This document shows positions 41,702 to 52,494 of a stretch of 64,000 nt of DNA, one piece after another. A program made the translations under genes and the position numbers. Source of the stretch: Bactericera cockerelli (lineage: Eukaryota > Arthropoda > Insecta > Hemiptera > Triozidae); the NCBI GenBank assembly GCA_024516035.1, contig CM044965.1, positions 26,203,141-26,267,140 on the forward strand, in the 5' to 3' direction. A model generated the notes under the pieces. The model did not search any database. It had not been told where the DNA came from and was given only the letters and a program-made list of their open reading frames with translations. The stretch's first letter is position 1. Each line of letters opens with the position of its first letter.

Positions 41702-44437
41702 TTAGTTATTGTTATTTTGCCTTTCTTTGGTGCTAAGAGTGACTGATTTGAGAATTATCATGGCCTCTTCATGTGAGTAAGGAGCCCCTTTGGTAAGTGA
41801 TGTTTTCAAGTTATTTCTAAATTCTTGATAGTTTAGGGATCTTATTGGATGTGGTAGTGTATTGAAGATTTTGATGCCGTTGATGATAAAAGAATTGGCG
41901 AATTTTATGTGTTGGGGCATTACAATGTTATCACAGTGGCGGGTGTTATAAGAGTGTATCTGATTGTGTGTTTTGAGTTTATCTGTGATTTTGTGTATGG
42001 TGCAGCATATTTCAGTGTAGTAAATTGCATAGTATGTAGGAATGGTCTGTTCTGTAAATATGGGGCGACATGAATCTCTGTATTTCATGGAAAAGACAGA
42101 ACGCAGGGCTTTTTTTTGTAGAACAAAAATCTCTTTGTCTCTGGTCTCACATGTTCCTGCCCAGAATGGGATCCCGTATCTTAGCTTACTTTGGAAATGA
42201 GAATGAAAGGTAAGTAGGGCCAGCTGGATGTTGTATCTTTTCTTGACTGATTTTATCAAGTAGATTGAAGAACTTAATTTCCTTTGTAAATTATCAATAT
42301 GTGGGATCCATGTCAGACAGTAGTCAAGGGTGACTCCAAGAAACTTTGTTGAGTGCCCTGATTTTATTGAAGCATTGTACCTGTTGATCAATATGTCTTG
42401 GTTTAGGTGAGGAGATCTTGGTGACTTAAAGAACATGAAAACTGTTTTATCGTAGTTAAGTACAAGCTCCTTGCCTGCAAACCAGGTTATAAGGTCTTCT
42501 AGTATTTTATGTGCGTCGTTCCACAAAGTCGGAAAGTTGACTCCCGACAGTAGGATGGATGTGTCATCGGCAAAGAGAGTGAAAAGGGCAGGTATGTTTG
42601 AACATGATTTAATGTCGTTAATGTATAGTAAGAAAAGGAGTGGCCCCAAAATACTGCCTTGGGGCACGCCCCTTTTCACCTCCCTCTTTTCCGACAGCAC
42701 ATGGTGACATACCCCATCTGGGTCCAGGGTTTCAATGGAAACTTGTTGAGTTCGACCCTCCAGGTAAGAGACAAACCAATTTAGGGCTTTTCCTTGAATG
42801 CCATATGTTTTTAGTTTTTTAATTAAGTGGGCGTGTCCTACACAGTCAAATGCTTTGCTTAGGTCGCAAAAAACACCTATTGCAGATTTGCCTTCATATA
42901 TTTTCAGGTATAGCTCAGACAAGAAATTGGATATGGCATCCGATGTTGAGCGGTCATTCATGAACCCAAACTGAATGTCACATAAAAAGTTATATTTTTG
43001 TAGGTATGCGATTAGTCTTTTATGCATAAGTTTCTCGAATATTTTTGACAATGTGTTTAAAAGAGATATTGGTCTATAATTTTGGGGTTGATTTCTCTCG
43101 CCTTTCTTGAATAGTGGAAGAATGATGGCATTTTTGAAATTATGTGGGAATATACCTGCTTCAAGGGAGTTATTAAAAATACTACTTAGGGGTTCAGCGA
43201 TGAGTTCAATACAATCTTGAATGACAGATAGTGGTATTTCATCTTCTCCTTTGGCTGTTTTGTTTTTTAGTTGTTTGGAGACCTCAATGATTTCATCTGG
43301 CGTTGATAGATAGAGTTTGAACTGAATGGTTGGTGTATGTGATGATTGTGTGGGATGTATTGTTGAAGTGTTAAGTTGTAGGTTAAATGGCTCTGATTCA
43401 GCTGATAAACGATGGTTTGGATGTATATGGTGAGTGTTTGCTGAATCGGATGAATCTTGTATGTGAGTGTTATCGTGGGTTGTGGGAGAGTTATCTATTG
43501 TTGTTATGTCTGGTGGTTGTGAGTTATTGAGTGTATTGCTCTGTGATAATTGCTTTATGCATTCATCAGCGATGTTTTGAAAATGAGCATTAAAGTGTTC
43601 GGCCACCTGATTTCCTTGAGTTACAGGAATATTGTTTATATTCAGTTCTATGGGTTTATGTATTTGTTTCAATGATATTATGCAGGGTTTGATAAGGTTC
43701 CATTGGTGTTTGTTTTGCTTGGAAGGTTCTAGTTTTTTTAATTCCTGTAGTTTGTGTTGTGTTTTAGCGTTGTGAACTATTTTGTTGTGCATTCTTTTAA
43801 ATTCAAGATAATTAGTTTCTGCCAAAGGGTTTATTGAGTGAATTGATAGTTCATACAGTTCACGTTTTCTCTTACATGAGGCTCTCACTTCTGTAGTAAT
43901 CCATTTTTTTGGTGGTATTCTGTTTGTAGCTATGGGATTTTTAGGAAAAGCGTTGTTGAAGTGATGGCTCAAGATATTTTGAAATTTTGAGCACATGTCG
44001 TTTATTCCTTCACCTGTTAGCACGTTAGACCAGGATTCGTTTCTAATAGCATCTACAAAGTGGCATCGGTTTTTGTCAGTGATTTTGCGAATGAATTTTT
44101 TGTTGACCGTTGAAGAAGTTTTTTTAGGGATTATAGTGAGGATTTGTGAGTAATTGTGGTCTGAGATACCACTGAATATGTTATGAGCTGTGTATCTATG
44201 ATCTTGTGCATTTGTAAAGATGTTGTCGAGCTGTGATGATGTATCTCTTGTAACTCTAGTGGGTGAGGTAAGTTTAGATGTCATGTTGTATGTGTTAAAT
44301 ATACGAATAATACGTTTGTGTAATATGTTTTCAGATTCAAAGTGTATGTTATAGTCACCGGCTATGATTATGTCTTGGGTTTGTGGTAGTTTTTCTAGGA
44401 GGGATTCTAATTTTTTAAAAACATATTTTAAGAACAT
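41702..44437 (-). CDS. LINE ORF2: endonuclease C-terminus plus reverse transcriptase
   Basis: 911 codons with no stop. Residues 23-30 (IIIAGDYN) and 91-98 (ISDHNYSQ) are the last AP-endonuclease motifs, so the nicking domain is cut short. The reverse transcriptase spans about 430-710: NAIILPLFKKGERNQPQNYR (436-455), DLSKAFDCV (525-533), RGVPQGSILGPLLFLLYIND (589-608), the catalytic FADDTSILL (622-630), and FLGVTLD (699-705). The C-terminal domain includes HSYNTRHCDN (828-837). The motif set is typical of the jockey/CR1/L2 group, which copies element RNA at a nicked target. The ATG at 44437 sits at the truncation point, so it is an internal Met of the original protein. The intact frame implies a young copy. 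Confidence 0.9.
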   Translation of the reverse strand: MFLKYVFKKLESLLEKLPQTQDIIIAGDYNIHFESENILHKRIIRIFNTYNMTSKLTSPTRVTRDTSSQLDNIFTNAQDHRYTAHNIFSGISDHNYSQILTIIPKKTSSTVNKKFIRKITDKNRCHFVDAIRNESWSNVLTGEGINDMCSKFQNILSHHFNNAFPKNPIATNRIPPKKWITTEVRASCKRKRELYELSIHSINPLAETNYLEFKRMHNKIVHNAKTQHKLQELKKLEPSKQNKHQWNLIKPCIISLKQIHKPIELNINNIPVTQGNQVAEHFNAHFQNIADECIKQLSQSNTLNNSQPPDITTIDNSPTTHDNTHIQDSSDSANTHHIHPNHRLSAESEPFNLQLNTSTIHPTQSSHTPTIQFKLYLSTPDEIIEVSKQLKNKTAKGEDEIPLSVIQDCIELIAEPLSSIFNNSLEAGIFPHNFKNAIILPLFKKGERNQPQNYRPISLLNTLSKIFEKLMHKRLIAYLQKYNFLCDIQFGFMNDRSTSDAISNFLSELYLKIYEGKSAIGVFCDLSKAFDCVGHAHLIKKLKTYGIQGKALNWFVSYLEGRTQQVSIETLDPDGVCHHVLSEKREVKRGVPQGSILGPLLFLLYINDIKSCSNIPALFTLFADDTSILLSGVNFPTLWNDAHKILEDLITWFAGKELVLNYDKTVFMFFKSPRSPHLNQDILINRYNASIKSGHSTKFLGVTLDYCLTWIPHIDNLQRKLSSSIYLIKSVKKRYNIQLALLTFHSHFQSKLRYGIPFWAGTCETRDKEIFVLQKKALRSVFSMKYRDSCRPIFTEQTIPTYYAIYYTEICCTIHKITDKLKTHNQIHSYNTRHCDNIVMPQHIKFANSFIINGIKIFNTLPHPIRSLNYQEFRNNLKTSLTKGAPYSHEEAMIILKSVTLSTKERQNNNN

Positions 44438-44444
44438 AAAAAAA

Positions 44445-44655
44445 CATATTACACGATGGGGGTTTTACCCTCATTCGCTGGAAATCACAAACTGTACTCA
44501 CATGACTAGGTCAGCCTGAGTGGGCCAGAAATAGCCAGCATCACGAGGGTTCAGATTTGAATAGTGACCCATCCAAGTCCTAACCTGGCTAGACGTTGAT
44601 TAACTTCAGTGACAGATCGAGAAATGGTGTATTCAACGTGCATCGATGCTGGCAC
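44445..44655 (+). repeat. Repeat E, right piece (split by LINE)
   Basis: CACGATGGGGGTTTTACCC, TCAGCCTGAGTGGGCC and CATCGATGCTGGC complete the copy begun at 41080. Confidence 0.75.
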
Positions 44656-44678
44656 TAAATGGGTTATCGTATGTGTGC

Positions 44679-44902
44679 TAACCCAGATGGGGCTGACGTC
44701 CTTCCAGAAGGACGTCAGCCCCATCTGGTGAAAGGTACTACATGTGGATTTTTCTAATTAATTCAGCTTGTTGAGGTTAGTGGCGACACCTCAAGCTCTT
44801 TGTTTTGAGTCCGAGTGATAAGTTGACAGCACTTATTTGATTCAGGACTCAAATAGTCACTCAAAAAATTAAACAAAAAATTTCCCGCGTTATCTGGGCT
44901 AA
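44679..44902. mobile_element. Hairpin MITE, copy 1
   Basis: Ends ACCCAGAT/ATCTGGG with a CTA duplication. The left end is a perfect hairpin (arms CCAGATGGGGCTGACGTCC..., 44684-44728), followed by a body with GTCCGAGTGATAAGTTGACA. About 94% similar by eye to copy 2 at 56740-56986. Harbinger-like by its 3-bp duplication. Confidence 0.75.
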
Positions 44903-44965
44903 TCATGAGAGGGGCGTCTCAATCATGCAAACCAGCCTTGCTGATATTTTGACGACTACTGAGGG

Positions 44966-45000
44966 CTTGACCACCGACCTCCAGGTTACTGAGGTCGGTT
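44966..45000 (-). repeat. SINE-C head fragment
   Basis: GACCACCGACCTCCAGGTTA then CTGAGGTCGG. Confidence 0.5.
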
Positions 45001-45040
45001 GATTACTTTGTGTCAGACCTCTTGGTGTAGGTATGTATAC

Positions 45041-45178
45041 CAATGTCAAGTGGTTAAGGAGCTAGTCTGGTAATCCAGGTAACGTAGGGATTCGTTGGTG
45101 GTAAAAAATGAAAATGAAAAATTAGGTGGTAAAAAAAATGCTTTGAGCATTAACCTCGTATGGTAGTATTATTATTAA
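45041..45178 (+). repeat. SINE-A copy with internal deletion
   Basis: Head to GGGATTCGTTGGTGG, then jumps to the GAGCATTAACCTCG tail. Confidence 0.7.
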
Positions 45179-45198
45179 TGTTTTTTATATAAACTTCC

Positions 45199-45437
45199 AG
45201 CCTCCGTGGCGTAATGACTACTGCCCATTGTCCAGAGGTCTCGAGTTCGACTCCCGGTTGGGGCAGACTTTTCGAAGAAAATTATGTACCCTCCAAACAT
45301 GTGAAGCTGGCATTTCCGGCCCTACCCAGGCTGGGTGAGGTTAATGTGGGTAGCTGGTACGATTCCCAGCGAATGGAGGGTAAAACCCCCGTCCTGACTA
45401 TCTATTTCAAATCAGGACGTTAAAACCGAATAGAATT
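45199..45437 (+). repeat. SINE-D copy
   Basis: AGCCTCCGTGGCGTAATGAC head, GAGTTCGACTCCCGGTTGGG box B and body to AAAACCGAATAGAA; tail truncated. Confidence 0.8.
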
Positions 45438-45439
45438 AA

Positions 45440-46386
45440 CTCGTCACTCACAATAGATCTAACTAGGTCGCAGTGTTAATTGTAAGGGTTTCACTGAAAC
45501 CAGGTCAAATAATAATAATAATAATAATAATATATACCTAAGTTTAGTTTTATATGTTTTTTTATATTTATTTTTACCTACACTCAAACCTGGATATAAG
45601 AGAAATCTCATACGCTCAAAAAATCTAGATCTCTTACATCCAGGGTCAACTGTTTATAATTATTATTTCTATTATTACTTTCATGTAGGAACCTTATTAT
45701 TATTGCACAGCCTTCCATGACTCTTGTCCACTCGTTACATAATGAAAAACATAATCAGTTTTTTTATAACTAATCATTTATTTATTTTATTGCTCACTTG
45801 TCAAATCAAACGAGTCTGAAATTTGACAATCAAGTGTCATCAGAGTCATTCTTGCCGATTTCTTCTTAGCTGTAATTATTTAAAAAAACATGATTTTTTC
45901 GCAAAAATTGGAAATTAAGATTTTATATTCACAAAATAATCTAAAATTTACAAATGTAAACTTTATACTATAATTGTTCTTCTGTGTAATTATTTGTAAT
46001 AAAGCTACAACTTGTGAATGTTGATTAATAATAAAATAAACTAAAGATTTTCGCAAAAAATCGAAATATCTTCTGTTTACAAATTATAAATTAAAAAATA
46101 GCGTTTCTTCTTCACGTAACTATTTCTTTGTTTTTTCATTGTGGTAAAAAGAAAAGTAAAAGGAAAAAAAGAACCCATTAAGTATTATGTAATAGTTTGA
46201 AAAAAAGGTATTTCTGATTTGGAAAAAAAAGAACAAATTAAACTCACTTTACTAATTATTATAAATTACATTCCTGTTTTGTGTAACATTGTTTTGCCAA
46301 AATAGAGTTCAATTTAAATAAAGAGTATACCCCTACAAGTGTTTTTCGCTCTAATAATAATAATCTGTGAATTTTTTTTCTGTTAG
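45440..46386. other. AT-rich stretch without repeats recognised
   Basis: About 950 bp of AT-rich DNA, possibly an intron upstream of the candidate exon at 46387. No other exon seen. Confidence 0.4.
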
Positions 46387-46494
46387 TATTTTTCGCTCGA
46401 AAAAGACGAGACGATGCAGTGCCCAGTTTGCGTGGTGTTCACTTGGAAAATGACCAAAACCGCCAACACCATGTCTCACAGAATATCAACCAAG
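46387..46494 (+). CDS. Candidate internal coding exon, unidentified
   Basis: 108 bp, GC-richer than its surroundings, with a good acceptor (AATTTTTTTTCTGTTAG|TATTTTTCGC) and donor (CAACCAAG|GTAAAA). Two of the frames are open throughout. In phase 1 it reads FFARKRRDDAVPSLRGVHLE then NDQNRQHHVSQNINQ, which looks like the cytoplasmic side of a membrane span (basic RKRR after hydrophobics). In phase 0 it reads YFSLEKDETMQCPVCVVFTW onward. I do not recognise either. It is uncertain whether this is a real exon. Confidence 0.35.
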
Positions 46495-46529
46495 GTAAAA
46501 ATGTCACGATCAGTTTTGTCTACTCAGTA

Positions 46530-47277
46530 AACTAGTGTGACACCACACGACTTTCCTTATCACTCGATAATAAGTCCAATGCCGCAACTGGTAACTCAAA
46601 GGTAATACATGGCGTGTAGATTTAAGAAGTGTGGAAACGAACCCCAGTTGCATGGAAACGCCACATAGAGCGACACCATCGCAAATGAGTAGAATATTAC
46701 TCGCGGTCTATTTATGTTTATGTTTACATTTTGATATATTTATGTTTATGTGTACATTTTGATATATTTATGTTTATGTTTACATTTGATACGGGTGAGG
46801 GACGAGGAGAGGAGACTCTTTTGCGATACTAGCGCTGAGGACGCCACGATGTAGGCCGGCGGGGGGTGGTTTCCACACTTCTTAATTCCATACGCTATGG
46901 GTAATATGTAGAACTAATTATTCCGTTGTAGTTAAGACTAAAATTTAAAAAAAAGTTAGCTGTAAACAATGTAAAATTCGTGATCAACACTTCAAAATCA
47001 TTGGATTTGATATGTCACAACCCACCCATCTAGAATGAAAAACAAAAAAGTTAATCCAAACGGGACCCTCTAAAATACCTTTATTCAAAGGTTCGTGCTG
47101 CGTCCTCTATTGAGATATTTTGTTTACAGACAGACCGACACACGGATCAATGGCTGAAACTTTAGATTTAGGCTCTGGGGACCCTTAAACTTTTTTTGGC
47201 ACTGTAAACTGACTATCGAAATTTTTGGGTGATTCCATTACTTTCCTTATCCTATACAAAGGATAAGGAAAGTAAAT
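46530..47277. repeat. Repeat L, copy 1, with a nested inverted-repeat element
   Basis: Starts CACGACTTTCCTTATC and ends with a hairpin, TTACTTTCCTTATCC around TATACAAA. Internal segments ATCATTGGATTTGATATGTC and GGTGATTCCATTACTTTCC recur in copy 2 (50250-50700). Nested at 46620-46887 is a ~270-bp element with inverted ends TTAAGAAGTGTGGAAAC. Confidence 0.65.
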
Positions 47278-47639
47278 AGATAAGATACTATAGATTCAGA
47301 TTCTGAATTTGAATTTGAATAAATGAAACAAAGAAAAATAAAGGAAAAATTGAAATGGCCGTCCCTGGAATAGACGTTCGAATTTGAATTAAACTTAAGA
47401 CCGCTTAAACTTGTAAGACCACTTAAAACTTCCAGAAACCAATCATCCCACAGTTTAAAAACAGCTCAGTACTCGTATATCGATTTGGTATACTCGTACT
47501 ATTTCATCATTGGGATAAGATAGGATAAGATAATTTATAATTTATCTTATCTTAGATCGATTGGTACCAACTGCGCCCCTTAAAACTGCCACAGGCCAAC
47601 TATCCAACAATTTAACAAAGATGAAGAGCTAGTTATTTG

Positions 47640-47830
47640 TGTTACCTACTATGTCACAGTTTTTAGTGGCTATAGCATCTACATTACGAGAACTAATGCT
47701 AATGCATCTCATACCTCCAACCAACCATCATATTCCAATATCAATTTCCAACGCCACTGCTCGTTGCTCACTCTACAATACAAGGGTTGGGTGGAAGAGA
47801 TTGCCATTGGCAATAACTCCGCCCTTTAGT
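47640..47830 (-). repeat. SINE-G relative, partial
   Basis: TGCTAATGCATCTCATA, CCAATATCAATTTCC and CGTTGCTCACTCTACAATAC are the complement of the 40488-40600 segment. Confidence 0.6.
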
Positions 47831-49161
47831 TGGGACATCTTCATATTTTATTTATGTTGTTTATTTTTTTCTTGTTTGTATTTATACTGTCAAATTTTTC
47901 ATTTTAATTTTTACCATTATTTGTTCGTACATATGTCCTTTTAATAAAGAGTTTAATAATAATAAAACCATACCATTATTCCCATGAAGCTTGAGCAAGC
48001 CCCCACATACTCCCACAATTTGACAATGTTTAAATAAAAGTTTTCATGTTTGTCTTAAATCTTAATTACTTTCGGGATGTCACAACAACTCGCTTGACTA
48101 AATCTACGCTGAGACAGGGACTTGAACCAACGACCTCCAGGTTACAAGTCCGTCGCCGCCTTATCGATCAAGCTACCGAGGTCGGTCACAATTTAACAAC
48201 CGCTCAATATATCGCTCTCTGATATCTCTCATAGTCCGACCGTCTGGCACTGAGTGGCCCCCCATACTACCTACGAATCTCAGGTGATTCCTATCTCAAA
48301 CTAGTCATATCAGTTATCAGTCCACCAGAACTCTATCGGATAGTCTTGATACCAGTCCAGAGCCCGGTTATCAAAATTATCAGGTATCAGTTGAGCCCGG
48401 ATCTTCGATAGTGACGAACGGACGGGGTTTCCGATTTAAAACGATCTGATTTTTTTACGCCGGAAATTCTGACGATAAATGAAGTCGACCTACGATTTAT
48501 TTTAGCGAATTTTTTTTTTTTTTTTCAAGTTCAAAAAAATTGTGGTGAAGATTTTTTGTTTGTTTTTTTTTCACTATATTTCAGTTTTGTGGTGAAAGTT
48601 TTGTTTTGGTGTTATATTTTCAAGTTCTTTTTTTTGTTTTTGGTCTTTCTTGATTTTTGTTTGTTTGTCTTTCATAATTTCAATTGAACTATTATTTAAT
48701 TCTTATTCAAATACATCTCATTTTTAAAGGTTTTTAATTATTATTTTTTTAGGTACTCAACTTAGGTAGACGTAACTTTTAAGCTAAATTTCTGTGGGGT
48801 GAAGTATTTTTATAATTTTTTTGATCTCTTTCTCTGGAAAATTTGGAAACTGTCTGTCCTGAACGTGTTTGTATTTGGGTGAGTTCTATAATAAGTATTT
48901 CGTCGCCTAGAAGGTAAAACTGACCAAGTGACAGTTGCTCATTTTTCCGATTTTTCGTTACTCTAATCGGAAATTAACCTAATTATTGGCTAAAAATCAA
49001 AAGTTCGATAGTATTCAAACATATGTATATTATGCGCGGGAAACAGGGAAAAATAATTTTTACCTGAAAGACTGGTGGGGATTTGAATGACCAAATTTAG
49101 ATGGTCAGTTTTACCTTCCAGATGACGATTTACAAAAGTACAATTTTTTTATATATAAAAC
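47831..49161. other. Gene-free stretch with one SINE-C
   Basis: Holds the SINE-C at 48062-48186 and a less AT-rich part at 48230-48440. A GTGAGT at 48879 could be a donor of an untranslated 5' exon but nothing else supports it. Confidence 0.4.
48062..48186 (-). repeat. SINE-C copy
   Basis: Box B region GGACTTGAACCAACGACC and head to CTACCGAGGTCGGT. Confidence 0.75.
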
Positions 49162-49417
49162 TAGCGGGCTGTCGCCCGCTTTGCGGGCCGAGGCATGGCC
49201 GTGAAAGCAAAAAATCCTTTTTCGTCAATGGCAGGTGTTGTAGTGGGAGTTTCGAAAAATCCCGTCTTATTGCACATCTAGACTATAAGACAAAGCTACC
49301 TACCAAATTTCAGCTTCCTAGGACTTACGGTTTGGGCTGTAGAGCGATGATCAGTCAGTGGTCAGTGGTCAGTGGTCAGTGGTCAGTGAGTGTCTTTGAC
49401 ATTTATATATAGAGATT
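49162..49417 (+). mobile_element. Short AGCGGG-hairpin element
   Basis: Begins ACTAGCGGGCTGTCGCCCGC (hairpin) and GCTTTGCGGGCC, ends with 7-bp tandem CAGTGGT repeats and TATATATAGAGATT. Same layout as 11424-12473 but without (CA)n. Confidence 0.6.
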
Positions 49418-49553
49418 AGGTAGGTACATGGACAATTGGACATTTATAAATTGGCTATTTAATTTTGTTTACAAAAAAACTACAATCACGTGCTCACATA
49501 TCTTATCGTTACTTTATTAGTTCCAGGAATTAATTAGGTATATTATTTCCAGG

Positions 49554-49680
49554 ACATCCATCCGGCCCAATCCAGGCTGGGTGAGGTTACTGTGGGTAAC
49601 AGGTTTGTGAATCCCCTGCGAATGGAGGGTAACACCCTTGTCATTCAGTTGAAAGCCACGTTAGACCCAAATTAAACAAA
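49554..49680 (-). repeat. Repeat E copy, partial
   Basis: CAGGCTGGGTGAGGTTACTG and GCGAATGGAGGGTAACACCC. Confidence 0.65.
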
Positions 49681-50249
49681 AAAAGTAAATGAAGAAAAAA
49701 CAAGAATTATAATTATGTTTACACTGTTCCTATTATCATTGAAAAGTATGAAATACTACGTTGGGAAGTGTTTGGTATTTGGTTTGGCGTAGTGGACCAT
49801 CTTTCCCACTTCTTGTGAAGTTCGTTGCCAATGATAACGCCAATAAAAACAATAGAAAGTAAAAATTGACTGACCTGACCCAAGTGATTATGAATGACAC
49901 CCTGAATATTATCAACGAACCCTTATTTATACTCGTGAAAAAAGTAAGATACTACTACCTTGCTAAGTACTATGTATTAAAAAAAAACCATATTTATGTA
50001 GGTATACAGTGTCAGATGTGGCAACTCGTTATAGAGCAGTTCGTTAAATAAATTTAATGGTTTCTTTCCTGGAAAACTGGATTACTATTTTCATCTTTTG
50101 TGTTTAATTTTTTTTTTTTTTACTTAACTGTAAAGCGAAATCCAATCTCTTCAACTGAATGATCAAAAGTATAAGTACCTAAGCTGAAATTTTTTCCATC
50201 CAAGGGACGGCCAAGACCATATAAATAAGAAATCTCAACAAAAAAAATC

Positions 50250-50703
50250 TGGTTTGACATCACACGACTTACCTTATCCCCCGAAAAGACGTCGAATTTC
50301 GCCACTTGTAACTCAACGGTAACAGTGAGCTGAAAATGAATACCAAATTCGTAATCAGCGTTACAAAATCATTGGATTTGATATGTCACAACCCCCCTCT
50401 AGGATGAATAATAAAAAAGTTACTTAGAGCGGGTCCCCCCCAAAGTACCGGTAAATTGGGGCCGAGGTCCAAAAAGTTCAAGATATAAAAAAAAATGATA
50501 AGGATAGACCCCTATTATTTTTTGATTGTAAGAAAAAGTTGTTCTTAGAAATTTTTCTTATCTTTTAGCCAGAACCGCCACCAATGGCTGAAAACAACTT
50601 TTTTGGTAACCTGAGGCTATAATTCGTCCAGAAATGTGAAAAACTGACTATCGAAAATTTGGGGTGATTCCATTACTTTCCTTTCTATAGGATAAGGAAA
50701 GGA
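50250..50703. repeat. Repeat L, copy 2
   Basis: CACACGACTTACCTTATCCC to ATAGGATAAGGAAAGG; shares ATCATTGGATTTGATATGTC with copy 1 and lacks the nested element. Confidence 0.65.
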
Positions 50704-50921
50704 AAAATTGAAAAATTTACAATATTATTATTATTAAAACCACAGATATACTGGAAAATTTTCAACGGACGTAACAATACAATACATATAGGTAGTCCTC
50801 CTCCCCCCAGTAGATATTCTAGTCCCATGGGAACATTCCACTGTGTCCATAATTACCAACTTACTGTAGCTCTCGGAAACTTACCAAGGTTCACTGCGGT
50901 ACCGTAGGCCTAAACCGTGAC

Positions 50922-51385
50922 GCACTGGTGGTCAAGTGGTTAACGCACTAGGCTGGTAATCCAGGTGGCGTAGGGATCCGTGGGTTCGAATCCCACCCGG
51001 TGCATTTTTCCCAATTAATTTGAGTTTGTGAACACTATGAGTTAGAGATAAAAAAAAAACTATTTTAAGAAATGAAACTACCCCACAAAACAAAAGGACT
51101 GTATCCCCTTAGTGTGGGGTAGTCGCATTAAATATATTTTACCTATATCATACCTATTTTTTTTTTTTTTTTAACAAGAATTGTGCTTTATTTGTACAAA
51201 ATTTCATAACAATAACAATAACATAGTAAATAACAAAGTACTTAAAATTATGTACAATTATTAATGCAAATAAATTACAAATAATAATAAGATTTTGAGG
51301 GTTAGGTGGTAAAATATGCCTTGAGCATTAACCTCGTCTAGTGGCTACCTTCCACTGAAGTGTGTAATTATTATTATTGTTTGTT
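50922..51385 (+). repeat. SINE-A split by a ~250-bp insertion
   Basis: Head and box B at 50922-51035, tail at 51278-51385. The middle contains a short inverted repeat (ACTACCCCACA/TGTGGGGTAGT, 51073-51123) and a poly(T) run. Confidence 0.7.
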
Positions 51386-51401
51386 GGACTCATAAGTAAC
51401 T

Positions 51402-51481
51402 TGTCATGTCCCGGCTGGGTTTCGAACCCGCGACTTCTGGATTACCAGACAGACGCCTTGACCACTGCGCTACCGGGACAG
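51402..51481 (-). repeat. SINE-B head
   Basis: A tRNA-like head only; good acceptor stem (GTCCCGG/CCGGGAC) but aberrant anticodon arm. Confidence 0.7.
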
Positions 51482-52214
51482 ACAAGTCAAGGACTTAACG
51501 GTCCTTGACATTATAAATGGATGACCCCTCATTGAAAGAGAGAGAAAAAAAAACAATAATTACCTATACCTAATAATAATAATAAAAAAAACAAGTAATA
51601 GTATCAATTACTAAAAATTAGAAGTTTTACATCCTCATTGAAAGAGAGAGAGAAAAAAAACAATAATTATTTATATCTAACAATAATAACTTATGATAAT
51701 AATAAAATAAACAAGTAATAGTATCAATTACTAAAAATTAGAAGTTTTACATTTGATTCATAATATATGTAATATGATTATATGAATCAAATCTCTTCCA
51801 CTAGGTGAAGGTCACTCGAGAATTTGTATTTAGCACAACCTCTTATCATTTCACCACAAACAAATTCCATCTCGATTAGTTTCATACTTTGAATTGAAAA
51901 AAATATTTCAATTCAAATCGAACAATTAATTAAAATTTATCAATTTGAGTAATTAGTTAATTACTCATTACTTAAAAAGGTTTCTGATTGCTGCGAGACA
52001 CAGAGAATGCTAAATTCTTGTGTTTATTTAAAACAATTAGTTCAGTCAAATATATTCAAAAGTACTTAGAGAAGGAAAAAAAAGTAGCTAGATTTGTATC
52101 TAGCGTGATTTCGGGGAGCGGCACCTATCCGTATTCCACTCTTGTTAGAAAATTATGTGCCTTGGTACTGTACATATGTCTATTGTCTATATTACCTAAT
52201 TATCATCATCATCA
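51482..52214. other. AT-rich stretch with a ~120-bp tandem duplication
   Basis: The pair at about 51528-51755 shares ATTAGAAGTTTTACAT and AGTAATAGTATCAATTAC. No exon recognised. Confidence 0.55.
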
Positions 52215-52372
52215 TCATCATATCGTGAACGATGGTAACCAGACAGTGGAGGAATGACCCAGCATCTCTACAATGTACTGTCTTTACAAGGAGGCTAATA
52301 ATTGACAAGGGCCCCAGAACCAAGCCAGTGCTGGTCTACTCCCTGTTTATAGTCCCCCAGCCAGACCTAATA
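52215..52372 (-). repeat. Repeat I copy
   Basis: TCGTGAACGATGGTAACCAG to CCCTGTTTATAGTCCCCCAG; complement of 13000-13150. Confidence 0.7.
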
Positions 52373-52494
52373 AGGAATTTAATTATAATATTTTTTCAAT
52401 CATGGTCGGGTGAAAAAATGTTGCGCTTGATCTAGAATATCTAGATACAGTAAGAAAATAACCTTCTAACTTCTCTTTTAATTTCCATTCTCAG

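Larger units (their letters stand above)
41125..44444 (-). mobile_element. 5'-truncated LINE (jockey/CR1-like)
   Basis: On the minus strand: the ORF2 part 44437-41702, then a 3' region containing (CA)n and (GA)n tracts, AATAAA-like signals and a poly(A) tail (T run 41123-41137). CATATT occurs at both edges (41119-41124 and 44445-44450), a target duplication. The target is a family E repeat, split in two. 5' truncation removed ORF1 and most of the endonuclease. Confidence 0.85.

Noticed and set aside
42471..42822. Plus-strand frames antisense to the LINE reverse transcriptase
   Set aside because: They mirror the conserved RT core and have no independent support.
48820..48884. Possible untranslated 5' exon with donor TGG|GTGAGT
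   Set aside because: No initiator, no partner acceptor that can be tied to it, and no homology; left as a remark only.
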